Source: Karstenula rhodostoma CBS 690.94
Lineage: Eukaryota; Ascomycota; Dothideomycetes; Pleosporales; Didymosphaeriaceae
Assembly: GCA_010093485.1 (NCBI GenBank)
Contig: MU001493.1
Span: 2,344,937 to 2,408,936 of the forward strand
Length of the DNA stretch: 64,000 bases
Reading direction: 5' to 3'
Position numbers and translations under genes: made by a program. Positions 22,401 to 34,119 of the stretch are shown one piece after another. Below the pieces are notes generated by a model. That model was given only the letters and a program-made list of their open reading frames with translations. It was not told the DNA's origin and made no database searches. The first letter of the stretch is position 1, and each line of letters starts with the position of its first letter.

Positions 22401-25400
22401 CAGAGCATCTTTCTCCGCTCTTGTCTGGACTGTTGCCACGACCACGAGACCAAGCAGACGGGCCACGAAAACCACCGCCTGTCCGAGAGCATCGCCTGCG
22501 TGGTGGATCAACACCGTTTGCCCGGCCCCGATCCGAGCGCAGTTGCGCAACGCATGGTAGGCGAGCGACATGTTCTGCGGCAGCGCCGCGGCCACGGCGA
22601 AGGACCAGGACTCCCGCATCTTCTGCACGAAGACACCCTTGACCCGTGTTCGAGTGGCAAACGCAGTGTTGGTATTCCAAGCACACACGCGCTCGCCGAT
22701 TCGGTACGAGTGCGTCAGATCTGAGCCCACGGCGGTGATGATCCCGGCGCACTCTCCGATGACGGCAGCATCTGCGCTTCTCCCCAGGACTGTCTCGACA
22801 GAGGCTTCATCCAGACCGAACGCCAGCACCTTGATCTCTATGTCGTCTGGATGGAGAGGAGTCTTGGCCGCTTCGTCGTCGACGAAGCACAGGCTGCTCG
22901 CGACTCCTGGAGTAGTCGCTGTCATCCTGAGGGGCCTGTGGACGCTGTGGAGCGGGCCTGGCGCACATGTTTTTGGCGCAGAGGACAGGCTGGTTGCTAT
23001 GCCTTGGAACTTCTGGCCGTGGAGCGTTACCACCGGGGTGTTGTTCTCGAAGGCGCTGACGTCGACCGAGCCAGAGCGAGGGCCTGACGGGGAGAGCGCA
23101 GCACAGACGTGGAGATGGCTTCCGGGCATCGTTGTCATATCGGCCTGCAATGATACGGTTAGCTTCACTCTCGTGCCTCTGTGGGTATATTGGACCGCCT
23201 CACCGAAATGGTAACCTCCTCTATCGACGTCAGCATGGCCGTGCCCGCGGTGCAGTGTCGGAAGTACAGCGGTAGGACAATGTGCATGAGAGCGTCGAAT
23301 GTGGCTGGATGGATTGTGTGAGGCTGTAGGTATTCCGACGGCATGCACTTTGCTACGTTAGGAATCACGACTTTTCCAAAGGCCTGGCACTCGCCGATTC
23401 GCAGCTCTTTGATCGTTGCGAAGTTGGTTCCGTAGTCGATGCCGTTGCGGCGCATCTCATCGTACAGTTCGTCATGTGGGATGGTCTGGGTACATGCTGC
23501 GCTGGTCTGGGATTCTTGGTTGCGCAACTCGGACAGTGTCTGCAGCTGTTCGTGGCCCTCATCGACTTCGTTCGAGCCTGATTCGTACTCGACACGGATA
23601 TGCCCCACGCAGTTGAGGTTCCACGTCTCCGTGTCTGCTGAAGACGTGATCCGAAAGGTTTCCCACTCGGACAGGTCATGTGGCACGGCAGCGCCAGAGC
23701 TCCGTCCCTGGAGACTGATCATCACCTCGACTTTCGCAGGCGACTCGGGGATCATGACGGCTTTGGAATATTTCACCTTCCGCAAGTGGAACCGCTTGAT
23801 GCGAGGTGCGCCGCGCTCGTCGTTTAGCTGACGGGCGGCTTCCATGGCCATGGTGAGGAAGCTGGAGCCCGGCAGAATGGCGAACCCATCGATGACATGC
23901 TCCGAGAGCCAGGGCTGCGCTGACAGGCTGAGGATGTTCCTCCAAATTGGCTCCAGGGGCGTGCTACCGATCAGTCTCAGGCCGAGCAAGTCATGGTAGG
24001 GATACTTCCGGAAGCGGTATTCCTTGCTCAAGCGCGACTCGTGCCAGTAGCGGTTCGAATAGTCCCACGAGTAGAGAGGCAGGTCGACGATGACGCGCTT
24101 CGCCTCGACGCCATCGCACATCGCATTCACCGCGTTGATGTCGATGTCCAGACCAGACTCGAATAGCTTGCCCGCGAGGGTGAGTATGGTTGTGTACGCG
24201 TCCTTCCCACGTATTAGGGCAGAAAAGTACTTGTGGTCAACCTTGTTCTCGTGCGATGTCAAGGTTTGACGTGCTGGCCCTGCGAGCGCGGAATGAGGAC
24301 CCATCTCCACGAAGAAGCGAGATGTAGCCTTCGAACCGCCTGCGGGTCGACATGCCGCTATCAGGGCATCTGGGAAACGCACGGTAGAGACGAGGTTCTG
24401 CACCCAGTAGTTAGGGCCAAAGCCCGAGGTCTTGGGCCTACCAGTGACAGAAGAGAAGAGCTGGACGTCATCACGAGCTTCGGAACTTTCCAGGCCCTGG
24501 AGCGCGTTGAGATACTCGCCTGCGACGACCTTCATGTGGTGGGAGTGGTAGGCTACGTCGACGGCAAGGCTCTTCGCCATGACGGACTCGCCGTGTAAGA
24601 TTGCTTTCAGCTCCTCGAGAGCGTCTTTGTCGCCCGAGATGGTCGTGCTGTTTGGGCTGTTGATGCACGCAAGGGACAACCGGTCGCTTCCTACACGCCC
24701 AATGTAGGCATACGCATCGGCTTCGCTAAGTGTAGTGACCATCATACCGCCAGGCTTGCTGACCACCTGCTTCACCATCTGCGACACCTTGCTGCGATGG
24801 AACGAAGCACACAATGCCGCCGCGTGTGTCAGCGCGCCGACCGTGTATGCCGCCGCGATCTCGCCACTCGAGTGCCCGATGACAGACCCCGGGCGCACGC
24901 AGAAACTCTCCAGCAGATCGACCAACGCGATCTGCAGCGCTGTCGTCGCAGGCTGGGATATCTCACTCTCGTTGATCCGAGTCGTGTCCGCGTCGCGGGA
25001 AAGCTCTTCGAGGAGGCTCCAGTCGGCGCCTAGGCTTCTCAGGATGTCCTCGGACGCTCGCAGCGACATCGCAAACGCGGAGTGTGTGTGGAGGAGCTCA
25101 CGACCCATTGCGTGCCACTGAGCACCTTGGCCCGTAAAGACCCATGTCAGATGGGGCTTTGTGGTTGTCCGCTCCGAGGGAGCGATACGCTGGCATGCCG
25201 TGAGGAAGTCCTCGGGTGTGCTTGCGAGAAAGCTCGTACGGAAAGGGAAGTTGGAACGCCGGGTGGAGAGGGTGTAGGCGAGGTCGCGGAGTCCGTCCGA
25301 GGACAGCGAGGGTTGGGAACTGACCCATTGCTTTAGGTTTTCGACGTTGCTCAGGAGAGACTTGGTCGATTTTGCCGAGACGACCATAAGGCTCGGGGCG

Positions 25401-26823
25401 GCTTTTACGACCTTGAGACCGTTGGCTCTGTGGGTTCCGTTGGCAGGCTGCCTTCGGTGGACAGGCTGAAAGCTCTCCAGGATAGCAGCCACGTTCGTTC
25501 CTCCGTAGCCAAACGAGTTGATGGCTGCCCTTCGGACGCTCAGGGCAGGCCACGGTTCGAGTCTCTGTGGGATCTGGATGTTGCGCTTTTTCAGATCAAG
25601 ACCTTCCTTTATGTTCAGCACGTCCGGCGTCGCTGGGATCAAGCCCTTCTCGAGCGCCAACACCGTCTTGATGAGGCCGGCCAACCCACTAGCGCTTTCG
25701 CAGTGGCCCAGGTTCGCCTTGACAGACCCTACGAACAGCGGCTGCTCTCTCTCAACGCCATTGCAAAAGACATTGGCGATGGAGTTGATCTCGGCTTTGT
25801 CGCCAGCTTGTGTGCCCGTGCCATGGGCTTCGACGTAGGCGGTGAGGCTCGGCTCCAACCCAGCATCCAGGTGTATCGACCGCATGAGGTCCTCCTGTGC
25901 CGACGAGCTCGGCAGCATGATCCCGTTGGTCTTACCGTCCTGGTTTATGCCGGTGTTTCTCACGACGGCGCGGATGGGATCTCCGGCCTTGATTGCATCG
26001 GAGAGGCGCTTGAGGACGATGGTGGAGACGCCTTCGGAGCGTGCGTAGCCCTTGCCGCGACTGTCGAAGGCGTAGCATTTGCCGTCGTCATTCAGCATGC
26101 TAGAGTATGGTAAGCTACATGCATTCAGACCTTGACTCAGTGCTCGACTTACTGCAGCTTGCTCATCGCGATGGTCATATCCGGCGAAAGCAGCAGATTG
26201 GTTCCACCGACAAGAGCCATATCCGTCTCCCTTGAACGCAGTCCCTGAATAGCGATATGGAGGCCAACCAAGCTACCTGAGCACCCCGTATCGAGTGAGA
26301 AACATGGGCCCCGGAGGTCGAACGTATACGACACTCGTCCAGATGTGATGGCCTCCCCACACCCTGTAAGCTGGTACTTTGCAAGATCTTGGGGATCTCG
26401 GTATGCATTGCGATCGTAGTCACGGCTCACGGTTGCCACGTGGACCGATGTTTTAGAACCCTTCACGCTGTCCAGTGGTAGGCCAGCGCTTTCTAGGGCT
26501 TCATACGCTGTCTCGAGGTGGATTCTCTGTTGGGGATCGAGGCCGTTGGCTTCGGCGGCAGGTATGTTGAAAAAAGCGGCGTCAAAGGCGGCGAGGTCGC
26601 GGTCGATGTAGCCGCCGCCTGTCTGGTTGTGTGCAGCTTCAGCATCGGGGCTCGGGTGATAGAACGACGTCCACGTGTAGCGATCGGCTGGTATTTCAGA
26701 CCATCCCGATCTTCCATCAGCCAGCATCTGCCAGAGTTCCTCGGGGCTGTTGGCTCCACCTGGGAATCTGCATGCCATGCCAATGATGGCTATGGGCTCT
26801 AGATCATCTTTGACGAAAGGCAT
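19485..26823 (-). CDS. atypical HR-PKS: KS-AT-DH-ER-ACP-carnitine acyltransferase, no KR
   Basis: Exons 26153-26823, 23204-26099 and 19485-23144 (introns 53 and 59 nt; GTAAGT...TAG and GTGAGG...GCTAAC...CAG) give 2408 residues. KS: DTGCSGS with Cys181, His316 and His356. AT: FTGQGAQW, and GHSSGE with Ser near 634. DH: His near 957 in HVIDGFAILP and Asp near 1158 in FDALMH. ER about 1260-1580. ACP: DLGLDSL, Ser near 1702. A Ser/Asn/Gly linker precedes a choline/carnitine acyltransferase domain (about 1835-2408) with catalytic EHSML, His near 2136. DH is followed directly by ER, and ER by about 100 linker residues and the ACP, so methyltransferase, pseudo-KR and KR are all missing. The ER cofactor loop reads HAGDALGQ where AAGGVGQ is usual. 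cAT-tailed HR-PKSs release products by reversible transesterification. An in-frame Met at 26886 is an alternative start; 26823 fits family N-termini better. Confidence 0.9.
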
Positions 26824-27552
26824 GTTGCTGGCAACGACAAGAGACAGTATGCAAAGAGTGGATGTATTGCTCGATATTGAAGGCAAAGCCCATGGAACTA
26901 TGATTCGGGAGAGTGGATATCGAGCTTGGGAGAACTATGATCGATATCCGCATTCCTATCAAAAAGCGGCTCTATAAAATGGTACCAAAGCTTGGATGCA
27001 TCGGCCGCCAGCCATACTGAGGTCTTGCCATCTCAGTCCGTTGCCCCTGTGTAACTTACGTTCGCACGAACATACTCTACTGCAAGTGTCTGCATTGGTT
27101 GCGCTCGGCTCCATGGTTGTGAGTGTTACGTTAGCCATGCGGTGTTCGATTGAACCATGCGCGGACCTCCACACACTCCTGCAGGATCCGTGGGATCTTC
27201 GTTTTGACCGTACTGGACGTTTGCTTCGCTTGTGTACTACATAAGGGTGTCTTACCTAAGTACCGAGGTAGCGTCCGTGCAGAATGCATAGAGCGCCACC
27301 CATTATGACAGGGAGTGATCTGCAGGATCGATACTCCAGTTTCGCGCAGAAGGATCTTATGTCGCTCCTGATGGAATCACGGTCACGGGATGGAACACAA
27401 ACGCCTCCGACCCGGTACGACTGTTTGCTCTCAGTGGCATCCTGATTTTGCTACTTGGTTTTCTCTTTTTCGCAGTGCAGTCTGGAAACGTGGTTTTTGT
27501 GTTTTGCACTGCAGTTCAGTAGGGCTCCCTCCTTTTTCATTTTGGTATTATT
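26824..27552. promoter_or_regulatory. bidirectional promoter between PKS and MFS transporter
   Basis: About 0.73 kb separates the divergent PKS and transporter starts, a common arrangement for co-regulated cluster genes. A TATAAAA box occurs at 26973-26979 on the plus strand. No clear palindromic regulator site was identified by eye. Confidence 0.5.
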
Positions 27553-29375
27553 ATGCCTACCACCACCCAAGACGCAAGCGATGTTGCTGTAGGCGAGAAA
27601 GAGCTCGAAAGTCGGGGCTTGACGGCAACAGAAGCGCTTGAAACCAACCAACCGACAAACGAAGAGACCACCGCTTACTTGGATGGCTGGGCTCTTTGGA
27701 ATCTGACTTTCGCCTTGACAAGTTCCGCCCTGATGTTAGCTCTCGATAACACAATTCTGGGTATGTATCTCCCGGATCGTAGCATGTAGTTGCTCTTCTG
27801 ACAGACCAAACTAACAGCTACTGCCATTCCCCGGATCAGCAGTGACTTCAACAGCCTTAACGACATTGGCTGGTATGCCTCCGCCTACAGAATCACCCAA
27901 ATGGCTCTCCTCCCCACATGCGGTCGTATCTTCACTCTGTACGATGTCAAATGGTCGTACACCATCCTACTACTCGTCTTCGAGCTCGGCTCCATTATAT
28001 GCGCTGTGGCCCAGAACTCGATAACGCTCATTGTAGGGCGCGCGGTAGCAGGTATAGGGGCGGCGGGATCGATGGGTGGCGCCGCCATAATCGTTTCGTA
28101 CTGCGTCCCCTTGGAAAAGCGGCCTGTACTCATGGGCGTCATTTCACTCATATACGGCATCGGGTCGATCTTGGGACCGCTCGTTGGTGGTGTTTTTACT
28201 GACAATACCACCTTGACATGGCGGTTCTGCTTCTGGATCAATCTCCGTAGGTGACTGAGTACCCGATTATCATACTGAGGGCGCTAAGACACCACAGCAT
28301 TCGGAGCTATTGCACTGGCTCAGATTTGGTACACGCTCCAGAAACCTCCCCCGGCGGTCAAAGCAGGACTGCCACCCAAGGAAAAGATACGTCAACTGGA
28401 TCTGCCAGGCGCTACCGTTCTTGTCGGAGCAGTTGTGTGTCTATTGCTTGCTCTGCAATGGGGCGGAATCGTCTATCCATGGTCCGAGGGAAAAGTATAT
28501 GGTTGTTTTATCGGCTTCGCATTACTCCTTGCCCTTTTCATATTGATACAAATGAAGGATCAGAACAGGTGAGTCCCCCCCGCCTCGAGCCTAAGTCGAC
28601 CACCATTGACCGATCCAGTTGTACTGTTCCCCTCCATCTTTTTCGAAACCGAACTGTATGTGCGTCCAGCGGCTTCATGTTGTTTCTCCAACTTGCCGTA
28701 GCCGTGCAGGCCTACTACTGGCCCATATACTTCCAGTCCGTCAAGGATACCAGCGCCAGAGACTCCGGCATCTACATGTTTCCATTCGCAATCTCCAGCA
28801 CGCTCTGCACTCTGGCCAGCGGCTGGGTCATCTCCAAGATTGGATACTATGTCCCCTTCATGTGGATAGGTACTCCTGTTCTTGCCGTGGGTGTGGGGCT
28901 TTTCCAACTACTGGATGCTTACAGCCCAGCGTCGACTTGGGTGGGGTACCAGATCGTCACGGGTATCGGCTTTGGTGTATGTGGGCAGGTACCAATCGTG
29001 GCAGTACAGGTGGTCTCAAGCAAAGAAGACATACCGACGGCAGTCGTGCTCATTCTCTTCTTCGAAAGTCTGGGGGGCGCTCTGGCAACCAGTATCGCGC
29101 AGAATATCTTCACCGACAGTCTGCTGGAAGAGCTAGGAAATATCAATGGTGTGGACAGCGCGGCAGTGGTGGAGGCGGGGTTCAAGGACTTTAGGCGGCT
29201 GGTGCCATCAGAGCTGCTGGATCGGGTAATTCGGGCATTTGAAGATGCATTGGGGAACGTGTTCTGGTTAGCCTTGGCAAGCTCTGTCGCTGCTTTGCTT
29301 ATCAGTACTGCGATGGAGTGGCGCAAACTGTTGGATGAAACAAAGGAAAGTGATACGGGGGTGGAAGCAACATAG
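27553..29375 (+). CDS. MFS transporter, 14-TMS drug:H+ antiporter type
   Basis: Four exons: 27553-27760, 27818-28246, 28298-28568 and 28619-29375, with introns of 50-57 nt, give 554 residues. Each junction restores family sequence: DNTILATAIPRISSDF, CFWINLPFGAIALAQIW and NSCTVPLHLFRNRTV. The first helix carries LALDNTILATAIP, followed by DIGWYASAYRIT and GRAVAGIGAAGSMGG, as in fungal toxin/drug efflux pumps of the DHA2 (14-TMS) group. The cytosolic N-terminus is acidic. It diverges from the PKS, so it most likely exports the cluster product across the plasma membrane; the substrate is inferred from context only. A 13-bp direct repeat follows the stop codon. Confidence 0.9.
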
Positions 29376-30997
29376 CGAATCAACATAGAGAATCAACATA
29401 GAGATAATGATGGGCATGTACACGGCAAAGCTCTATCTGTGCTGTAGATACGGATGGTCAATCAAGCCTTACTCAAGCAGATCGCTCAACGCTGTCGCTG
29501 ACGAGTGTTTCTGGAGATAATTCTCGCGACTTACATAATAGCTCTTGAAGCGGTGTACGTGCAGATGTGCAGGGTAGTGGCCGCTCTCTTATGCAGCATA
29601 TGCCATTCTCGAGCTTCCTCGACGGCCTCGCCACCTCTAGCACTACACTAGACGCATGTAGAAGGAGCAATGCTGTCATATTTACCGTGTTGTGCCCATG
29701 TTAAAAGCCTAGCGTCAGGCAATAACAATATGATTTTATAAAACAGCGTGGGAGGAGATACGGCTCTCGTGTGACTGGAATCGCACTCTGAAGTTGCCTG
29801 CCTTAGTCCCAAGACGCAACTCCGAGCTTGTCGAGGGAACACTCAAGGATAGCCCTGCAGACTCATACATGAATACCTAAGCACTGCCTCGGAGCCCTCT
29901 TCCCATGCCCAGCATTTCATGCAGCATTGTGACGCGTTCAGTGATCAGGGGAAGAAGTTGGTCTCGGGGAGTTCCCCATTTCGACGAGGCTGAAACTTGA
30001 TTCGCGGAAGACGCTCGTCGAATGAGAAGGCAATATTATCAGTAAAACGCTTACTGGATGGAGGATTCGTGGCCACAATGATAAGAGTTTGAGGTCTTGG
30101 CCCCATGCCAAGGCCTGGTCACGGATTATCAGAGACAGGGTAGCGACTCAACGGCCCGTTGATCCCGCACGTATGGCGCTAAGCTATCAATGTCAGTTCC
30201 CAGTCGTTCGGAACCGTTGAGACTCGGCTCGCGAGCCAACTTGGAAGGATTGCGGCCGATGGATAGGGGTGTCACACACGTGCGTGTTTGGGTCAGCAAT
30301 CACTGTCGCCAAGCCTTTCTCCGATTCAATGATTGGATTCTCCCAACCTTCTATTTTGCTAACAGAAATCAAATTTGTTTTACCGAGAATTCAACGCTTA
30401 ATTGTCATACTTTACTGAGATCCTCGTCTTTACGAACCCTGTAATCCCCCCATCTTAGTCCGACGCTAGCCTTCCGTGCTGGGAGGGTCATACGTTTCCA
30501 AGCTTGATACATTAGCGCTGTGCTTGGTCTGATGTATAATGATGTGTTGCGGTACTGCAATCTTGGAGTAGGGAGACGCGCTCGCGAGGAGGACGGGGGT
30601 GAGAAGTTGGTGATCATCTATTAGCGACTACACCCAGCCTCTTCAACCAAGATGGTCGGTGCGCTATGTCGTATAATAGCCTAAAATCACGAAGGGATCA
30701 TGCTTACCAGAGAGAGGTACATCCAACTAATAGGTTGGAGGAAGTAGTATGGCAAGGTTCGGGAAGCCCTCTTCCACTACCCGGAACCCCCTGCACAGGG
30801 ATTGGAGCTAGTCTCCTGTGTCTCATGTACCTTTACGACGTATCTACGATTACTGGTCTATCTTGTTACCAAGAGCGATCAGGCAGCCGGTCTGAAGTAC
30901 TTGAAATAGGTGCCGTGAGAGGCTCCTCTCGTGATATCATCACGTCCCATCATCGTTACAATTCACCAACTGAGATCTATCATTATCAACGAACAAA
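29376..30997. other. intergenic between MFS transporter and prenyltransferase
   Basis: 1.6 kb without a recognisable gene on either strand. It begins with a two-copy 13-bp repeat at 29378-29403. Short ORFs here do not show domain-like sequence. Confidence 0.45.
29378..29403. repeat. 13-bp direct tandem repeat
   Basis: aatcaacatagag occurs twice in tandem directly after the transporter stop codon. Confidence 0.9.
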
Positions 30998-32415
30998 ATG
31001 CTTGCCGGGTCTGCATGCAAGATTTTCTCAGGTGCTTCACTCGAGGCTCTTTTGGAAGACAAAAGCATCGCTTCTCAAAAACCACATGATGTTGTTCGTT
31101 CTCGCCTCGAGTTCGATAAGACGGACAGCTACTGGTGGGATACTACTGGCGTTGTTCTGAGCAAACTCATGGCCCAGGCCGAATATCCTTTACCTGTTCA
31201 TTACAAGGCACTCGCATTCTTTTATGATAACGTCTTGCAGGCTTGGGGTCCCATTCCACACCCCACAGACGGCCAGTCCGATAGCCGACCTTGGAAGGCT
31301 ACAATGCTTGAAGATGGTTCGAACTTCGAGCCCAGCCTCAACCTGTCAGCCACAGGTACCACCGAAACTTGCGTGCGCTTCACTATCGAGTGCAACAGTA
31401 CGCTCTCCGGTACAGCAGAGGATCCCTTGAACCAGAAAACCACTCACGACCTTGTCATGCGCTGTGCTCGTGCACTTCCGGACTTCGACCTCACCGTATA
31501 CAACTACATGGTCGAAACACTCATGTGCGACGACACAGAGGCTTTAAGCCTCAGGCAGAAATTTCCAGACTGCCGCCATCCCCAAATATTCTTCGCTTTT
31601 GACTTCGAGCGCTCTGGGAGAATCCTCGCCAAATGCGCACCGTTCCTTTACTGGAAGAGCCACGAACTAGGCATCACACGGAAGGCTCTTGCCATAAAAT
31701 TCATTTCTGGCGTTCCCGAAGTCGGGTCCCAGTTTGAAGATTGCCTTGCCGCCTGGCATAAGTTTCTGGTGACGTTCCCGGCAGAACTTGGCGGTGAGCC
31801 GACAACAGAGAGCATGAACTTCGACGTTGTGAAGCCCGGGAAAAGCTCCAGAATCAAGATATACATTCGTCCTCACAACACATCCTTCAACTCTGCCAAG
31901 TACTTTTACACCCTTGGCGGTTTGCTAAACGATGATGCAACGCTCGAAGGGGTCCGCATTCTTCGCATCTTCTACGAAACTTTGTTCGACATCAAAGAAG
32001 GTGAAGAAGACAAAGAGCTCACTTCGTATCATCCAGGGAATGGCAGTGTACTGTTCAACTGCGCTTTCAGACCAGGTGCTGCATTGCCCATACCTCAGTT
32101 CTACATCACGATTTGGAAATTCTTGCCGAGTAACGCCTCTATCATCGAGCGACTCACTGAGTTTTGGAGACGCATTGGGTGGAACAGGCAAGCCGAAAAG
32201 TATGCGAAGGACTGGCCAGACACGTTGTGAGTAATTCCTGTCTGGGGTGGTACATTATTTCACTAATCACGTTCAGTCCGTGGGTTGGCGCCAATGAATG
32301 GGGTAGTATGGATGTCCTCTCATTCGCGTACAAAGCTGACGGATCTGGCGTGTATCAGAGCGTCTATTACTCGCCCATGGCACATGTTGCCGCCAAGAAG
32401 TTGGGCTATGTTTGA
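30998..32415 (+). CDS. DMATS-type aromatic prenyltransferase
   Basis: Exons 30998-32226 and 32277-32415 around a 50-nt intron (GTGAGT...TTCAG) give 455 residues, the usual length for this family. The N-terminal motif SYWWDTTGVVLSKLM, then HYKALAFFYDNVLQAWGP, matches fungal indole/aromatic prenyltransferases of the dimethylallyltryptophan synthase (ABBA) class. The C-terminal exon supplies a segment ending YYSPMAHVAAKKLGYV, part of the barrel. These soluble, metal-independent enzymes attach a dimethylallyl group to tryptophan, tyrosine, diketopiperazines, xanthones or other aromatics. No NRPS lies in this window, so the acceptor may be a free amino acid or the PKS product. Same direction as the MFS gene; probable cluster member. 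Confidence 0.92.
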
Positions 32416-34119
32416 GGGAACCCTTTCATCGCGTCAGATGGCTCCCAGTGTCGGTACATAGTGTTCTCGAAGCTTCGCATCAAGCGCTGCTTAGCGGTCT
32501 ATCATCAAAATATCGAGTGTTTCTCATATCTATGCTTGTTTGAGCAACTCAATGTTATCTTCTGTCATTCTTGCTCTGCTACGTGTCAGGACAGCGTGAA
32601 CTATGCGCACCATAACTAGATACTCACAACACGCTGGCATGGTTCTCAGAGCGTATAGCACACAGGTGTTGCGAACAGCTGCCGAAGCTCTATGGCTTAC
32701 CTATCACCTCAAAGGGATGCGAGGATTTACTCAAAGCGGTGAACGATTGCGAGGTTTTCACGTGCTTTTCCAAGCGACGACAAAACGCAATTTTGGAAGT
32801 CGATAGGATGCCAAAGCTCAGGTGATGATGGTACGTGTGTAAGGCAATCGTGCTAGCAGATGCCCAAAATGGTTAACGTGTGGATAGGAGCCGTATCGAC
32901 GCAATTAAGAGTGATGCATGATGCGTGTGCAACTCGATCCTGTAGATGCGCCTAACCCCCACGAGGGTACCGCACCTGCATCCTAGCGTTCTGGAAAGAT
33001 CTCAAGCAGGTTTCCCACCCCGGGTAAAACAGGGAGCAGTGCTCAAACGAGCATAAACCAAGAACAGACTAGACTTGCTCCACCGCCACGTACGCCTTCA
33101 CCTTCACCTTCCTAGAGAGTCTAAGTACCCACAATTGCCCAAGAGGACAAGTGTACGATGTTCTATAATAGGATTTTGGGATATTTCACACCGTAGAGTT
33201 TTGCATTGCCCGATTGAGCTACTCAGAAGCGATCCAATGGAAATACAGTACAGATCGTAAAGCAGGTCTGAGCAGCAATATGCGTTATATGATCTGTAGG
33301 TGCCGTTATGCGAGATTAACCAGGCAACGCAAAACTCTACGGCATGTTGCCGCATAGAGATGCACTTGTGAAGAGCGTTGGGATTGGACGATCGATTATT
33401 AGTCAGGTTGTCTAATTTCATGCCTGAGAAGGATGAAATCGACTTCGCGGAATACGAACAGACCCGCAAGAAAAACCAATTTCGCACAAGCTTGCACGCG
33501 TACGGCGCGTACGGGCCGCTATGAGCAAGCTATATTGTAAATCTATTCGCCCAGGAGTATGCGTCAGAGTGTCACCCAATCAAGCCTACATTAGATCGGT
33601 CCTAAAGAATTTCGATCCTCGAAGATGCGGCTCTTGTCCCAGAGGGCATTAGGGTTATGGTCAAGAACCACCGTGCATATGTACCTTGGCTTTGGTCAAT
33701 GTTAGCTGCATTCTGGGAAAATCTAGAGGCAGACCTGGGTACCCACAGGATTTATCCGCTACTGCACTCAAAGCTTAGCACTGCTGTGATTTAGGTCTAC
33801 CGATTTCTCAAATGAATCAGAATTACACAGGTTTAGGTTCACACTGGATAGCAGCAAGTTTTCTTACACAACATGAAGCAACACCGACACAATCGCTGCA
33901 TGAAGCAACAAGTCACATGAATTCTTCCGGGCCTTTCACCGTCAATTTGCTCTGGGCGGGAAAGTATTATACTAAAGAACTGCTCAACTGCAACTTCGAT
34001 CCGCCTCTGGATGTCAATCAACACAAAACTATATCCACTCCGCCAGAGAAATGGTGATAGCTCTAGGAATCTTATGGTGATAGCCATACAACGGTCTTCA
34101 TTTGGCTGAGCTAATCACA
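32416..34119. other. intergenic between prenyltransferase and glycosyltransferase
   Basis: 1.7 kb with no gene I can support. An upstream exon of the glycosyltransferase could lie at its right end. The 82-codon ORF at 33812-34057 does not encode a TM segment or a known domain. Confidence 0.4.

Noticed and set aside
19422..23214. Long plus-strand ORFs opposite the PKS (for example 20364-21167)
   Set aside because: They are antisense shadows of a GC-rich coding region with no protein-family features.
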